In this document: piece after piece, positions 8,481 to 16,679 of the stretch
Position numbering within the stretch: position 1 is the first letter of the stretch
How the letters are laid out: each line of letters starts with the position of its first letter
Assembly: GCA_018780805.1 (NCBI GenBank)
Contig: JADMJD010000002.1
Location: forward strand, 1-48,558
From: Rubrivivax sp.
GTDB lineage: Bacteria; Pseudomonadota; Gammaproteobacteria; Burkholderiales; Burkholderiaceae_C
DNA length: 48,558 bases
Direction of reading: 5' to 3'
The notes under the pieces: model-generated
What the model was told of the DNA's origin: nothing
What the model saw: the letters and a program-made list of their open reading frames with translations, nothing else
The model's database searches: none
Translations under genes and position numbers: made by a program

Positions 8481-9550
8481 TTGAAGCCCGCCTGCAGCTG
8501 CAGCGCCGGGACTTCACGCTGGATGTGGACCTGCAACTGCCCGGCCACGGCGTCACGGCGCTGTTCGGTCCCTCGGGCTGCGGCAAGACCACGTTGCTGC
8601 GGCTGCTGGCCGGGCTGGAACGTGCGCAGGGCAGGGTGGCCGTGGGCGACGAGTGCTGGCAGGACGGCACACACTTCGTGCCGCCGCACCGGCGGCCGCT
8701 GGGTTATGTGATCCAGGAGGCGGCGCTGTTCCCGCACCTGGACGTGCAGGCCAACCTGGCCTACGGCGCCCGCCGCAGCGCCACGCCGCTGGCGCTGGCG
8801 CCGGTGATCGAGCTGCTGGGCATCGGCCACCTGATGGCGCGGCGTGTCACCACCTTGTCCGGCGGCGAGCGGCAGCGTGTGGCCATCGCCCGCGCGCTGG
8901 CCACCGGCCCGCGGCTGCTGCTGATGGACGAGCCGCTGGCCGCGCTGGACGCCGCACGCAAGGCCGAGATCCTGCCGTACCTGGAGCGCCTGCAGCGCGA
9001 GCTGTCGCTGCCCATCGTCTATGTCACGCACGCGATGGACGAGGTGACGCGGCTCGCCGACCACCTGGTGCTGCTGGACGCTGGCCGTGTGTTGGCCGCG
9101 GGTCCGCTGGCCGAACTGCTGACCCGCAGTGACCTGCCGCTGCAGCGCGCGGACGATGCCGGCGCCGTGATCGCGGCCGAGGTGGCCGAGCTCGACACCG
9201 CCTACGGGCTGGCCCGTGTTGCTTTCGACGGTGGCAGCTTGTGGGTGGGCGCCAGCGTGGCGGCGGTCGGCCAGCGTGTGCGTGCCCGGGTGCTGGCACG
9301 CGACGTGAGTGTCAGCCGCCAGCGGCCGTTGGAGAGCAGCATCCTCAATGTGCTGCCGGCGGTGCTGGGGTCGTTGCAGGTCGAACGCGCGACCGTGCTG
9401 CTGCAACTGCAAATCGGGCCCACAACAATGCTGGCCCGCATCACGCGCCGCAGCTGCGAGGCGCTGGCGCTGCAGCCCGGCGACGCGCTGTTTGCGCAGG
9501 TCAAGGGCGTGGCCCTGATGAGTGCCCGCGGGGATGCCACGCCGGCCTGA
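8477..9550 (+). CDS. modC: Molybdate ABC transporter ATP-binding protein ModC
   Basis: A 357-residue ATPase energising ModAB. It shows Walker [10 protein letters not shown], signature LSGGERQRV, Walker [13 protein letters not shown] and the switch His in YVTHAMDEV. The C-terminal 70 or so residues form the TOBE (molybdate-binding) domain characteristic of ModC. The start is GTG within a GTGA overlap of modB. modABC is a complete importer operon. Confidence 0.95.
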   Translation: MIEARLQLQRRDFTLDVDLQLPGHGVTALFGPSGCGKTTLLRLLAGLERAQGRVAVGDECWQDGTHFVPPHRRPLGYVIQEAALFPHLDVQANLAYGARRSATPLALAPVIELLGIGHLMARRVTTLSGGERQRVAIARALATGPRLLLMDEPLAALDAARKAEILPYLERLQRELSLPIVYVTHAMDEVTRLADHLVLLDAGRVLAAGPLAELLTRSDLPLQRADDAGAVIAAEVAELDTAYGLARVAFDGGSLWVGASVAAVGQRVRARVLARDVSVSRQRPLESSILNVLPAVLGSLQVERATVLLQLQIGPTTMLARITRRSCEALALQPGDALFAQVKGVALMSARGDATPA

Positions 9551-9556
9551 GCCCGC

Positions 9557-9784
9557 TCAATCCGCTGCGGTCAGCTGCGACACCACCTTGCGCGCCAGCG
9601 GCGCGACGACCAGCACCACCTGGAGCGCCACCAGCCAAGCCGTGAGCCAGGCGCTGGTCCACATGCCGCCGAAGTGCGGGCCCAGGCCAACGGCGCGGAA
9701 GGTCGAGATGCCCGACACCAGCAACGACATCAGCCCCGAGAGCAGCAAGCCGAAGAGCATGGGGCCGCTTCTTTTGGGGATCAT
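9557..9784 (-). CDS. DUF2798-like small membrane protein
   Basis: A 75-residue protein with two hydrophobic helices that begins MIPKRSGP and contains LLLSGLMSLLVSGISTFRA, a typical DUF2798 start. The ATG at 9784 was chosen over an upstream TTG because family members begin with this MIPKR-like sequence. The gene ends convergently 6 bases from the modC stop. The family has no assigned function. Confidence 0.75.
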   Translation of the reverse strand: MIPKRSGPMLFGLLLSGLMSLLVSGISTFRAVGLGPHFGGMWTSAWLTAWLVALQVVLVVAPLARKVVSQLTAAD

Positions 9785-9838
9785 GGAGAACTTCGGTGGA
9801 TGCAGAGACAGTGTTTCGTGCAACGGCCTGGCCCGGGC

Positions 9839-10735
9839 TCAGTGACTCCGGGCAAACCGTGCCGGCGGCTGACCCACATGGCGACTGAATGCCGTGCTGA
9901 ACGTGCTCGCGGAACTGTAGCCAATGCGCTCAGCGACCTCGGCCAGACTCAGGCTGCTGCTGCGCAGCAGGTCCTTGGCCAGAGCCATCCGCCAGACCTG
10001 AAGATAGGCCATCGGAGGAACGCCCACCGCGCGGCTGAACCGCGCGAAAAATGCCGAGCGAGACAGGGCCGACGCCTTCCCCAACTGCTCCACCGTCCAT
10101 GCGCGTGCAGGGTCTTCATGCATCCGGCGTATCGCCGCCGACAGCCGGTTGTCCGCAAGACCGCGCAGCAGTCCGGGTGAGGCCGTCGCGCCCGTCGTGG
10201 AACGAAGCGCTTCGATGAGGAGCACCTCGGCCAGGCGCGACAACACGAGGTCGCGCCCCGAGCGCTGTTCACGCGACTCCTCTCCGACCAGCTGCACCAT
10301 GACCGTCAGCCGCCGCTCCTTTCGAACATGCACCAGCTGCGGCAGCAAAGACACGATCAGCGCGGCGTCCGGCGAGCCAAAAGCGAAGTAGCCGCCCAGC
10401 AGACGCACGTCGGGCGGACCGCTCTGGGTGCCGTGGCGCAACTCTTCCGTCAGCGAGGCGGAGACCGACCGGTCCCTCTTCTTCGGCTCTGCCGGCTCGA
10501 ACCCCGACATCGTGAAACCGGGTGTCGCCGGCATCAGGACGAAGTCGCCCGCTTGCAGCGTCAGCGGCGCGTGCCCATCGACCATCAGGCGGCACGAGCC
10601 CTCCAGCACCGCGCAAAAGCTGGGAAGGCCGAACCGTTCGTAGCGAACCGCCCAGCGGCCTGCGCCGCTGATGCCCTTGGAAAACACCGCACCCGGTTGA
10701 AGCAGGGCGATGACTTCGGAGAGTGGATCCGCCAT
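9839..10735 (-). CDS. AraC-family transcriptional regulator with cupin-like sensor domain
   Basis: A 298-residue regulator. The N-terminal half (about 10-190) is the cupin-type AraC binding domain, with GRWAVRYERFGLPSFCAVL and an LTLQAGDFVLMPAT barrel strand. The C-terminal 100 residues form the two helix-turn-helix motifs (WTVEQLGKASALSRSAFFARF and SLAEVAERIGYSSASTFSTAF). It is divergent from the short-chain dehydrogenase at 10833, with 97 bases between the starts. That is the usual layout for a regulator controlling its neighbour and itself. The inducer is unknown. Confidence 0.92.
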   Translation of the reverse strand: MADPLSEVIALLQPGAVFSKGISGAGRWAVRYERFGLPSFCAVLEGSCRLMVDGHAPLTLQAGDFVLMPATPGFTMSGFEPAEPKKRDRSVSASLTEELRHGTQSGPPDVRLLGGYFAFGSPDAALIVSLLPQLVHVRKERRLTVMVQLVGEESREQRSGRDLVLSRLAEVLLIEALRSTTGATASPGLLRGLADNRLSAAIRRMHEDPARAWTVEQLGKASALSRSAFFARFSRAVGVPPMAYLQVWRMALAKDLLRSSSLSLAEVAERIGYSSASTFSTAFSRHVGQPPARFARSH

Positions 10736-10832
10736 GACAGGACTCCTGCAAACGAAGAGTAGACTGAGGATTGTAGAAAGTCCTGAAGATGCGGCCTATC
10801 GTGACGACACTTCAACCTCACCAAGGACCGCT

Positions 10833-11576
10833 GTGAAAACCGTTCTGATCACCGGCTGCTCGTCCGGCTATGGCCTGGCAACCGCCCGCTACTTCCTCGA
10901 ACACGGCTGGCAGGTCATCGCCACCATGCGCACACCGAGCGAGGACCTGCTGCCACCCTCGGACCGCCTGCGCGTGCTGGCGCTCGACATCACGGATCCC
11001 CAGAGCATCGCGGCGGTGCTCGATGTCGCCGGCCCCTTCGACGTCCTGGTCAACAACGCGGGCATCGGGTTGATGGGCGCTTTCGAGGCCACACCGATGG
11101 CGACGATGCGCGAGGTCTTCGATACCAACACCTTCGGCGCCATGGCGATGACGCAGGCCGTCATCCCGGGTTTCCGCGGCCGCAGGGCAGGGACAGTGGT
11201 GAACGTCACCTCGAGCGCAACGCTGGCGCCGTTCCCGCTGGTGGCCGTCTACACGGCCAGCAAGACCGCGGTCGAAGGTTTCACCGCGTCGCTGGCCCTG
11301 GAACTGCAGGCGTTCAACGTGCAGGTCAAGCTGGTCCAACCCGGGTATGGCCCGAGCACAAACTTTGCAGCGAACGGGGGCTCCCGCATGGAAGGCCTGC
11401 TGCCCGAACCCTATGCGGCCTACGCGCAGCGTGTCTTTGCCGGGTATGCGCAGCTTTCGGCGGTGACCCGCCCGGTCGACGTGGCGGAGGCTGTCTGGCG
11501 GGCCGTGCACGATGGGTCTGACCGGCTTCGTTTTCCGGCCGGGCCTGACGCAGTGGCCTTGGCCTCGGCCGCCTGA
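10833..11576 (+). CDS. Short-chain dehydrogenase/reductase (SDR)
   Basis: A 247-residue NAD(P)-dependent oxidoreductase of the classical SDR fold. It has the cofactor motif TGCSSGYG near the N-terminus, the NNAG motif at about residue 74-77 and the catalytic YTASK pair, preceded by the VTSSA serine. The GTG start was chosen because KTVLITG follows at once and AAGGA lies 6 bases upstream. Longer in-frame starts would give an unnatural tail. The divergent AraC gene probably regulates it. The substrate is unknown. Confidence 0.9.
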   Translation: MKTVLITGCSSGYGLATARYFLEHGWQVIATMRTPSEDLLPPSDRLRVLALDITDPQSIAAVLDVAGPFDVLVNNAGIGLMGAFEATPMATMREVFDTNTFGAMAMTQAVIPGFRGRRAGTVVNVTSSATLAPFPLVAVYTASKTAVEGFTASLALELQAFNVQVKLVQPGYGPSTNFAANGGSRMEGLLPEPYAAYAQRVFAGYAQLSAVTRPVDVAEAVWRAVHDGSDRLRFPAGPDAVALASAA

Positions 11577-11761
11577 CGCGACGACCTCACGGGCCGGTTC
11601 CATGATGCCGGCCGTCGAGACGCCCGTCGGCAGGGTGGGCTGGCAACGTGGGCGACGTGCGTTCCAGCGCCTCCAGTATTTAACATAATATAGATTAGCG
11701 AGTGTCAACGAGAGGCTGCCAACCATCGGCCACCCATGCTGCCACCCCCACCGCACGCCCC

Positions 11762-13051
11762 TCAGGCCGTGCCGAACTTGGTCTCGAACGAGATGCCCAT
11801 CGCTTGCAGCAAGGGTGTGGGCAGTTCGCCACCCGCGCAGACGATGACCGCGTCGTTGGGCACTTCGGTCTGTCCGTCCGGTCCGTTCACCTGGACCGAG
11901 CGTTCATCGATCCCCAGCACCTGGCTGCCCAGACGCACAGTGATGCGCCCGTCGTCGCGCAGCCGGTCCAGTTCGGCTCGGTTGCGGGGCTTCACACGGG
12001 CGAAGGCCTGGCTGCGGTAAGACAGGTCCACGCGCGTCCCCGGCTGCCCGGCCAGGGCCACGGCCGCTTCGATGGCGCTGTCGCCACCGCCCACCACCAG
12101 CACCGCCTGGCCGCGGTACTGCTCTGGGTCGACCAGGCGGTAGACCACCTTGGCCAAGGCTTCGCCGGGCACACCCAGCTTGCGTGGTGTGCCGCGGCGG
12201 CCCAGGGCCAGCAGCACACTGCGTGTGCGGTAGCTGCCACGGCTGGTGTGCACCACGAAGCCGTCGCCCGCCGGTGCTACGCCCACCATCTGCTCGTGGA
12301 ACTGGATGGGCAGCCCGGTCTTGCGCACGATGCCGTCCCAGAACGCCAGCAGCTGTTCCTTGGCGACCTCGCCAAACCGCACCTGGCCCACCAGGGCCAG
12401 CTTGACCGGCGCTGTCATCGCGATCTTCTGGCGCGGGTAGTGGTAGACCGCACCACCCAAGGACTCCTCTTGTTCGATCAGCCGGAAGGCCAGCCTGTGC
12501 TCCAGCGCCGACAGCCCGGCCGACAGCCCGGCCGGCCCGCAGCCGACGATCACCACGTCCAGGTCGTGGGCACCACGTGGCCGGCGGCGGATGGCGTCCA
12601 TCGCCTGCCGGCCCTGCTCGGCCGCCTTGCGGATCAGGCCCATGCCGCCCAGCTCACCGGCGATGAAGAGGCCGGGGATGTTGGTCTCGAACTGCGGGCT
12701 CACCTGCGGAATGTCCACACCGCGCCGCTCGGTGCCGAAAACCAGCCGGATCGCATCCACCGGGCAGGCCGCCAGGCAGGCGCCATGGCCGATGCAGGCC
12801 GCGCCATTGACCAGCACCGCCTTGCCGGCCACCACGCCCAGCGCCTGCTCCGGGCAGGCCTGCGCGCAGGAGCCCGAGCCGATGCAGCGCAGCGGGTCCA
12901 CCACCGGGTGCAGCGACACCGGCTCGGCCAGGCCCGCGGCCTGGGCGTCGGTGAGTGCGGCCACATGGCGCCGCTGGCGCGCGTGTTTGCGGCCCAAGTA
13001 GACGGCCGCCGCCAGGGCCAGCACCAGGCCATAGAGCCAGAGAAAGTTCAC
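11762..13051 (-). CDS. Iron-sulfur flavoprotein: ferredoxin domain fused to thioredoxin-reductase-like FAD/NAD(P) module
   Basis: A 429-residue protein and the last gene of the multiheme operon. Residues 3-20 are a membrane anchor. Next come two ferredoxin-type motifs, CIGSGSCAQACP and CIGHGACLAACP. Each lacks the second Cys of the usual CXXCXXCXXXCP, being Ser or His instead. The FAD fold has GCGPAG and the NAD(P) fold GGGDSAIE. The layout resembles proteins that pass electrons between pyridine nucleotides and iron-sulfur carriers. The start is GTG, overlapping the ccmI stop by 4 bases. Its place in the operon suggests it joins the cytochrome chain to NAD(P)H or ferredoxin (inference). The 185 bases beyond its stop are non-coding and include an AT-rich patch (about 11678-11698). 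Confidence 0.88.
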   Translation of the reverse strand: MNFLWLYGLVLALAAAVYLGRKHARQRRHVAALTDAQAAGLAEPVSLHPVVDPLRCIGSGSCAQACPEQALGVVAGKAVLVNGAACIGHGACLAACPVDAIRLVFGTERRGVDIPQVSPQFETNIPGLFIAGELGGMGLIRKAAEQGRQAMDAIRRRPRGAHDLDVVIVGCGPAGLSAGLSALEHRLAFRLIEQEESLGGAVYHYPRQKIAMTAPVKLALVGQVRFGEVAKEQLLAFWDGIVRKTGLPIQFHEQMVGVAPAGDGFVVHTSRGSYRTRSVLLALGRRGTPRKLGVPGEALAKVVYRLVDPEQYRGQAVLVVGGGDSAIEAAVALAGQPGTRVDLSYRSQAFARVKPRNRAELDRLRDDGRITVRLGSQVLGIDERSVQVNGPDGQTEVPNDAVIVCAGGELPTPLLQAMGISFETKFGTA

Positions 13052-14280
13052 GGCTGTACGACGCCCGCGATCTGGATGCGCAGATCGGTGCGGCCCAGGT
13101 CCACCACGGCCGTCTCGCCGACCAGGTCGCCGGCCTGGGGCAGTGCCTGCCCGCTTTTGCTGATGCGCGCGCCCACCACCACTTGGCGCTGGCTTGAGAG
13201 TTTCAGCGCCGGTGACATGGCCAGGCTGTCGTCGAGCCGGAACTGCAGCGGCAGGTCGCGTACCTGCTTGCGCAACACGGCCAGCGGCATGCGCGGGCCC
13301 TGGGCGGCGCGCGCAAAGATGAAGACGGTGTCGTCCGGGCTGGCGCGGCCGGCCAGGTCTGCCGCCAGCGTCACCGAACCGCCCACCTGGGCCGTGCCCG
13401 CCGCCGCCGCAGCTTGGCCACCTGCCAACTGCCGTGCTTCCATCAGCCCGTCGGCCACCTGCCGCACCAGGGCATGGTCCGGCGGCCCGGCCTGCTGCAG
13501 CCGCTCCCAGAAGCCGATGGCGGCCGGGTAGTCGCGGCGGTCAAAGGCGGCTGTGCCGGCCAGTGACAAGGCCTTGAGCTGCTTCGGGTCGATCACCAGC
13601 GCCCGCTGCACCAACTGCAACGGCTCACCCTCGATGCGGCGGCCGTTGCTGACCGCCAGCGCGTCGGCCATGTCGGCCAGCAGCACCGCGTCATCCGGAC
13701 GCGCCGCCAGGGCCCGACGGAACGCCGGCAGGGCCTGGGTGTGCTCGCCGAGCACGGCGTAGGAGCGTGCCAGCATGACCCAGCCGTCGGCATCGTCCGG
13801 GTTCTGCGCCAGCCGGGTGGCCAGGGTGTCCACCATCGCACGCATGTCGCCGGGCGCCATCGGGTGCGGTGCGGTCTCGGTGGGCAGGGCTGCCATGGCC
13901 GGCAGTGCGGCAGCGGTGCTGTCCGGGCTGCCGACCCACGCGTACCCGGCGCCCACGAAGGCGAGCACGCCCACCACCAGGCCCCCTGCCAGGCTGGCCT
14001 TCAACGGCCAAGGGCCGCGGGTCGCGCGGACCGTTGCGGGTGGGGTCTGCTGAAGCACCTGGTCCACCAACTGCCGCTCGACCCGGGCCCGGGCCAGCGC
14101 GTAGGCTTCGGCATCCAGCGTGCCGCTGTCGCGCAGCGCATCGAGCTGGCGGATCTGTTCACGCAGCGGGTTCAGGTCGTGGTTCATGTCGATGGTGGGT
14201 GGGTTCTTCAACAGCGGGCGCAACAGCAGCCAGAGCACGGCGCCGGACATCGCCAGCGCCAGCAGGACAAACGGTGTCAT
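13048..14280 (-). CDS. ccmI: Cytochrome c maturation protein CcmI (CycH-like, TPR)
   Basis: A 410-residue subunit of the System I heme-ligation complex that holds the apocytochrome through TPR repeats. It has an N-terminal membrane helix (about 3-21), a cytoplasmic loop with LNPLREQIRQLDALRDSGTL, a second helix (about 95-115), TPR units (about 150-290) and a C-terminal beta domain. The start is fixed by the ATGA overlap with ccmH. A longer in-frame extension covers ccmH and is a shadow. It sits with ccmF and ccmH inside the multiheme operon, without ccmABCDE or ccmG. Confidence 0.92.
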   Translation of the reverse strand: MTPFVLLALAMSGAVLWLLLRPLLKNPPTIDMNHDLNPLREQIRQLDALRDSGTLDAEAYALARARVERQLVDQVLQQTPPATVRATRGPWPLKASLAGGLVVGVLAFVGAGYAWVGSPDSTAAALPAMAALPTETAPHPMAPGDMRAMVDTLATRLAQNPDDADGWVMLARSYAVLGEHTQALPAFRRALAARPDDAVLLADMADALAVSNGRRIEGEPLQLVQRALVIDPKQLKALSLAGTAAFDRRDYPAAIGFWERLQQAGPPDHALVRQVADGLMEARQLAGGQAAAAAGTAQVGGSVTLAADLAGRASPDDTVFIFARAAQGPRMPLAVLRKQVRDLPLQFRLDDSLAMSPALKLSSQRQVVVGARISKSGQALPQAGDLVGETAVVDLGRTDLRIQIAGVVQP

Positions 14281-14702
14281 GCCGCCTCCTGTGCTTCGGG
14301 CTCGGCCTCGAACTGCGCATCCGGCAGACGGGCACGGCGGCGCAAGGTCAGCACCAGCGCTGTACTGCCACCCGCCACCAGCAGCGCCGGCGCGGCCCAG
14401 AGCAGCCAGGTGCTGGGTTGCAGCGGAGGGCGGTACAGCACAAAGTCGCCATAACGCCGGGTCATGTACTGCCGCACCTCGTCGTCGCTGGCGCCGCTGC
14501 GCAGCAGGCCCAGCACTTCGCGCCGCAGGTCCACCGCCAGGCCGGCGTTCGAATCGGCGATGGTCTGGTTCTGGCACACCAGGCAGCGCAACTCGGCGGT
14601 GATGGCGCGCATGCGGGCCTCCAGTTCGGGCGGCGGCAGGTCCTGCGCGGCGGCGGCCAGGGTCAGCACAGCCAGGGCGCCGATCACGGTGAGCCGCCTC
14701 AT
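14277..14702 (-). CDS. ccmH: Cytochrome c maturation protein CcmH
   Basis: A 141-residue thioredox component of the heme lyase complex that keeps apocytochrome CXXCH cysteines reduced. It has a signal peptide (about 1-19), then the diagnostic active site LRCLVCQNQTI, and a C-terminal membrane helix (about 103-123). Length and order are typical of CcmH. The 4-base overlaps with ccmF upstream and ccmI downstream mark a tight operon. Confidence 0.95.
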   Translation of the reverse strand: MRRLTVIGALAVLTLAAAAQDLPPPELEARMRAITAELRCLVCQNQTIADSNAGLAVDLRREVLGLLRSGASDDEVRQYMTRRYGDFVLYRPPLQPSTWLLWAAPALLVAGGSTALVLTLRRRARLPDAQFEAEPEAQEAA

Positions 14703-16666
14703 GCCGTGGCCTCTGCCACTGCGGTGCCCTGCCCTGCAAGCACCCGCGCGCCGCGGTAGCGCCTGTCGCTGATGGCCAGCGCGCCGCCCAACGCCATCAG
14801 GCCGCAGCCGCCCCAGATCCAGTCGACAAAGGGTTTGACGTACAGGCGCAGCGTCCAGACGTCCGGCCCCACCTCTTCACCGAGCGAGACGTAGAGGTCA
14901 CGCGTCAGGCCGGGCTGGATCGCGGCCTCGGTCATCGGGTTGCGTTGCACGCGGTACACGCGCTTCTGGGGCCGCATCACGGCCACCAGCCTGTCACCCC
15001 TGTGCACCTCCACCGTGGCTTCCAGGCCTTCGTAGTTGGGCCCGATCACGTCGCGCACACCCAGGAAGCGGAAGCTGTAGCCGGCCAGGTCCAGCGATTG
15101 CCCGGTGGCAAAACGCTGGTCCTGCTCGACCTCGTAGCTGCGCACCATCGTGACGCCAAAGGCAAAGGCCGCCACGCCCAGGTGGGCCGCCATCATGCCC
15201 AGCGTGGCCCGCGGCAGCTGGCGCAGACCGGCGCTGCGCTGCCAGCGCAGCAGGTCCACGCCGACCATGCCCACGATCCACAGGGCCACGAACAAACCCA
15301 GCACGGGCATGGGCCGGATGCCACCACCAGCCCCGCCGGCCAGGGCAGCGATGGCCAGCGCAGCCGCCAGCGCGCCGGCGCCCACCGCCACCGCCGGGCG
15401 GCACAGCGCGCGCAGATCGGTCTGGCGCCAGCGGGTCAGTGGCCCGATGCCTGTCATCAGCAGCAGGGCCACCATCAGCGGCACGAAGACAGCCTCGAAA
15501 TACGGCGCACCCACCGACAGCTTGCCCAGGCCCAGTGCGTCCAGCAGCAAGGGGTACAGCGTGCCCAGCAGCACGGTGCCGCAGGCCGCTGCCAGCAAGA
15601 CGTTGTTGACCAGCAGGGCCGACTCCCGCGAGACCCCGCCAAAGCGTGTGCCCAGGCCGATGCGGGGCGCCCGCCAGGCATACAAGGCCAGTGCGCTGCC
15701 CGTCACCACCACCAGAAAACCCAGGATGAACAGGCCGCGCTTCGGGTCGGTGGCAAAGGCGTGCACCGACGACAGCACGCCGGAGCGCACGAGGAAGGTG
15801 CCCATCAGGCTGAGCGAAAACGCCAGGATGGCCAGCAGCACCGTCCACATCTTGAAGCCGCCGCGTTTTTCCGTCACGGCCAGGGAGTGGATCAGCGCCG
15901 TGCCCGCCAGCCAGGGCATGAAGGACGCGTTTTCCACCGGGTCCCAGAACCACCAGCCGCCCCAGCCCAGCTCGTAGTAGGCCCAGGCGCTGCCCAGGGC
16001 GATGCCGATGGTCAGGCAGCACCAGGCGGCCGTGGTCCAGGGCCGGGCCCAGCGGGCCCAGCGGGCATCCAGATCCCCGCCGATCAGCGCCGCGATGGCA
16101 AATGCAAACGCGACGGAAAAGCCCACGTAGCCCATGTAGAGCATGGGCGGGTGGAACACCATGCCCGGGTCCTGCAGCAGCGGGTTCAGGTCACGGCCGT
16201 CCGGTGGGGCGGGCAGCAGGCGGTCGAAGGGGTTCGAGGTGGTCAGCATGAACAGCAGGAAACCCACGCTGATCAGCCCCATCACGGCCAGGATGCGCGC
16301 CACCATCGGCCGCGGCAGGTGGCTGCTGAAGGCCGCCACGGCCAAGGTCCAGCCCGCCAGCATGGCCACCCACAGCAGCAGCGAACCTTCGTGACCGCCC
16401 CAGACGCCGGCCAGCCGGTAGGCCAGTGGCAAGGCGCTGTTCGAGTTGGCGGCCACGTACAGCACCGAAAAATCGTTGCCCACAAAGGCCTGTGCCAGCA
16501 GGCCCAGGGCCAGCAGCACCGCCAGCGCCTGCGCCGCAGCCGCGCTGTGGCCGATGGCCATGGCGGTGGCCTGGCCGCGCGCTGCGCCCCACAGCGGCAC
16601 GCTGCTTTGCACCAGGGCCGAGGCCAGCGCCAGCAGCAGGGCGATCTGCCCGAGTTCAGGAATCAT
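14699..16666 (-). CDS. ccmF: Cytochrome c heme lyase subunit CcmF
   Basis: A 655-residue polytopic inner-membrane protein that attaches heme to apocytochromes c. The tryptophan-rich WWD-type motif is WGGWWFWDPVENASFMPWL. GGHEGSLLLWVAML and a large C-terminal periplasmic loop before the final helix are also characteristic. Length matches the family (about 640-670). It begins 13 bases after the beta-barrel gene stop. Its presence here with ccmH and ccmI parallels NrfEFG of E. coli, a dedicated heme-ligation set beside a specific cytochrome. A duplicate complete ccm operon elsewhere in the genome would be expected. Confidence 0.96.
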   Translation of the reverse strand: MIPELGQIALLLALASALVQSSVPLWGAARGQATAMAIGHSAAAAQALAVLLALGLLAQAFVGNDFSVLYVAANSNSALPLAYRLAGVWGGHEGSLLLWVAMLAGWTLAVAAFSSHLPRPMVARILAVMGLISVGFLLFMLTTSNPFDRLLPAPPDGRDLNPLLQDPGMVFHPPMLYMGYVGFSVAFAFAIAALIGGDLDARWARWARPWTTAAWCCLTIGIALGSAWAYYELGWGGWWFWDPVENASFMPWLAGTALIHSLAVTEKRGGFKMWTVLLAILAFSLSLMGTFLVRSGVLSSVHAFATDPKRGLFILGFLVVVTGSALALYAWRAPRIGLGTRFGGVSRESALLVNNVLLAAACGTVLLGTLYPLLLDALGLGKLSVGAPYFEAVFVPLMVALLLMTGIGPLTRWRQTDLRALCRPAVAVGAGALAAALAIAALAGGAGGGIRPMPVLGLFVALWIVGMVGVDLLRWQRSAGLRQLPRATLGMMAAHLGVAAFAFGVTMVRSYEVEQDQRFATGQSLDLAGYSFRFLGVRDVIGPNYEGLEATVEVHRGDRLVAVMRPQKRVYRVQRNPMTEAAIQPGLTRDLYVSLGEEVGPDVWTLRLYVKPFVDWIWGGCGLMALGGALAISDRRYRGARVLAGQGTAVAEATA

Positions 16667-16679
16667 CGTGCGGGCCCGG

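Noticed and set aside
11678..11700. AT-rich patch after the SDR gene as a mobile-element scar or attachment site
   Set aside because: No inverted terminal repeats, target duplication, tRNA end or integrase is visible. It is probably just an intergenic stretch.
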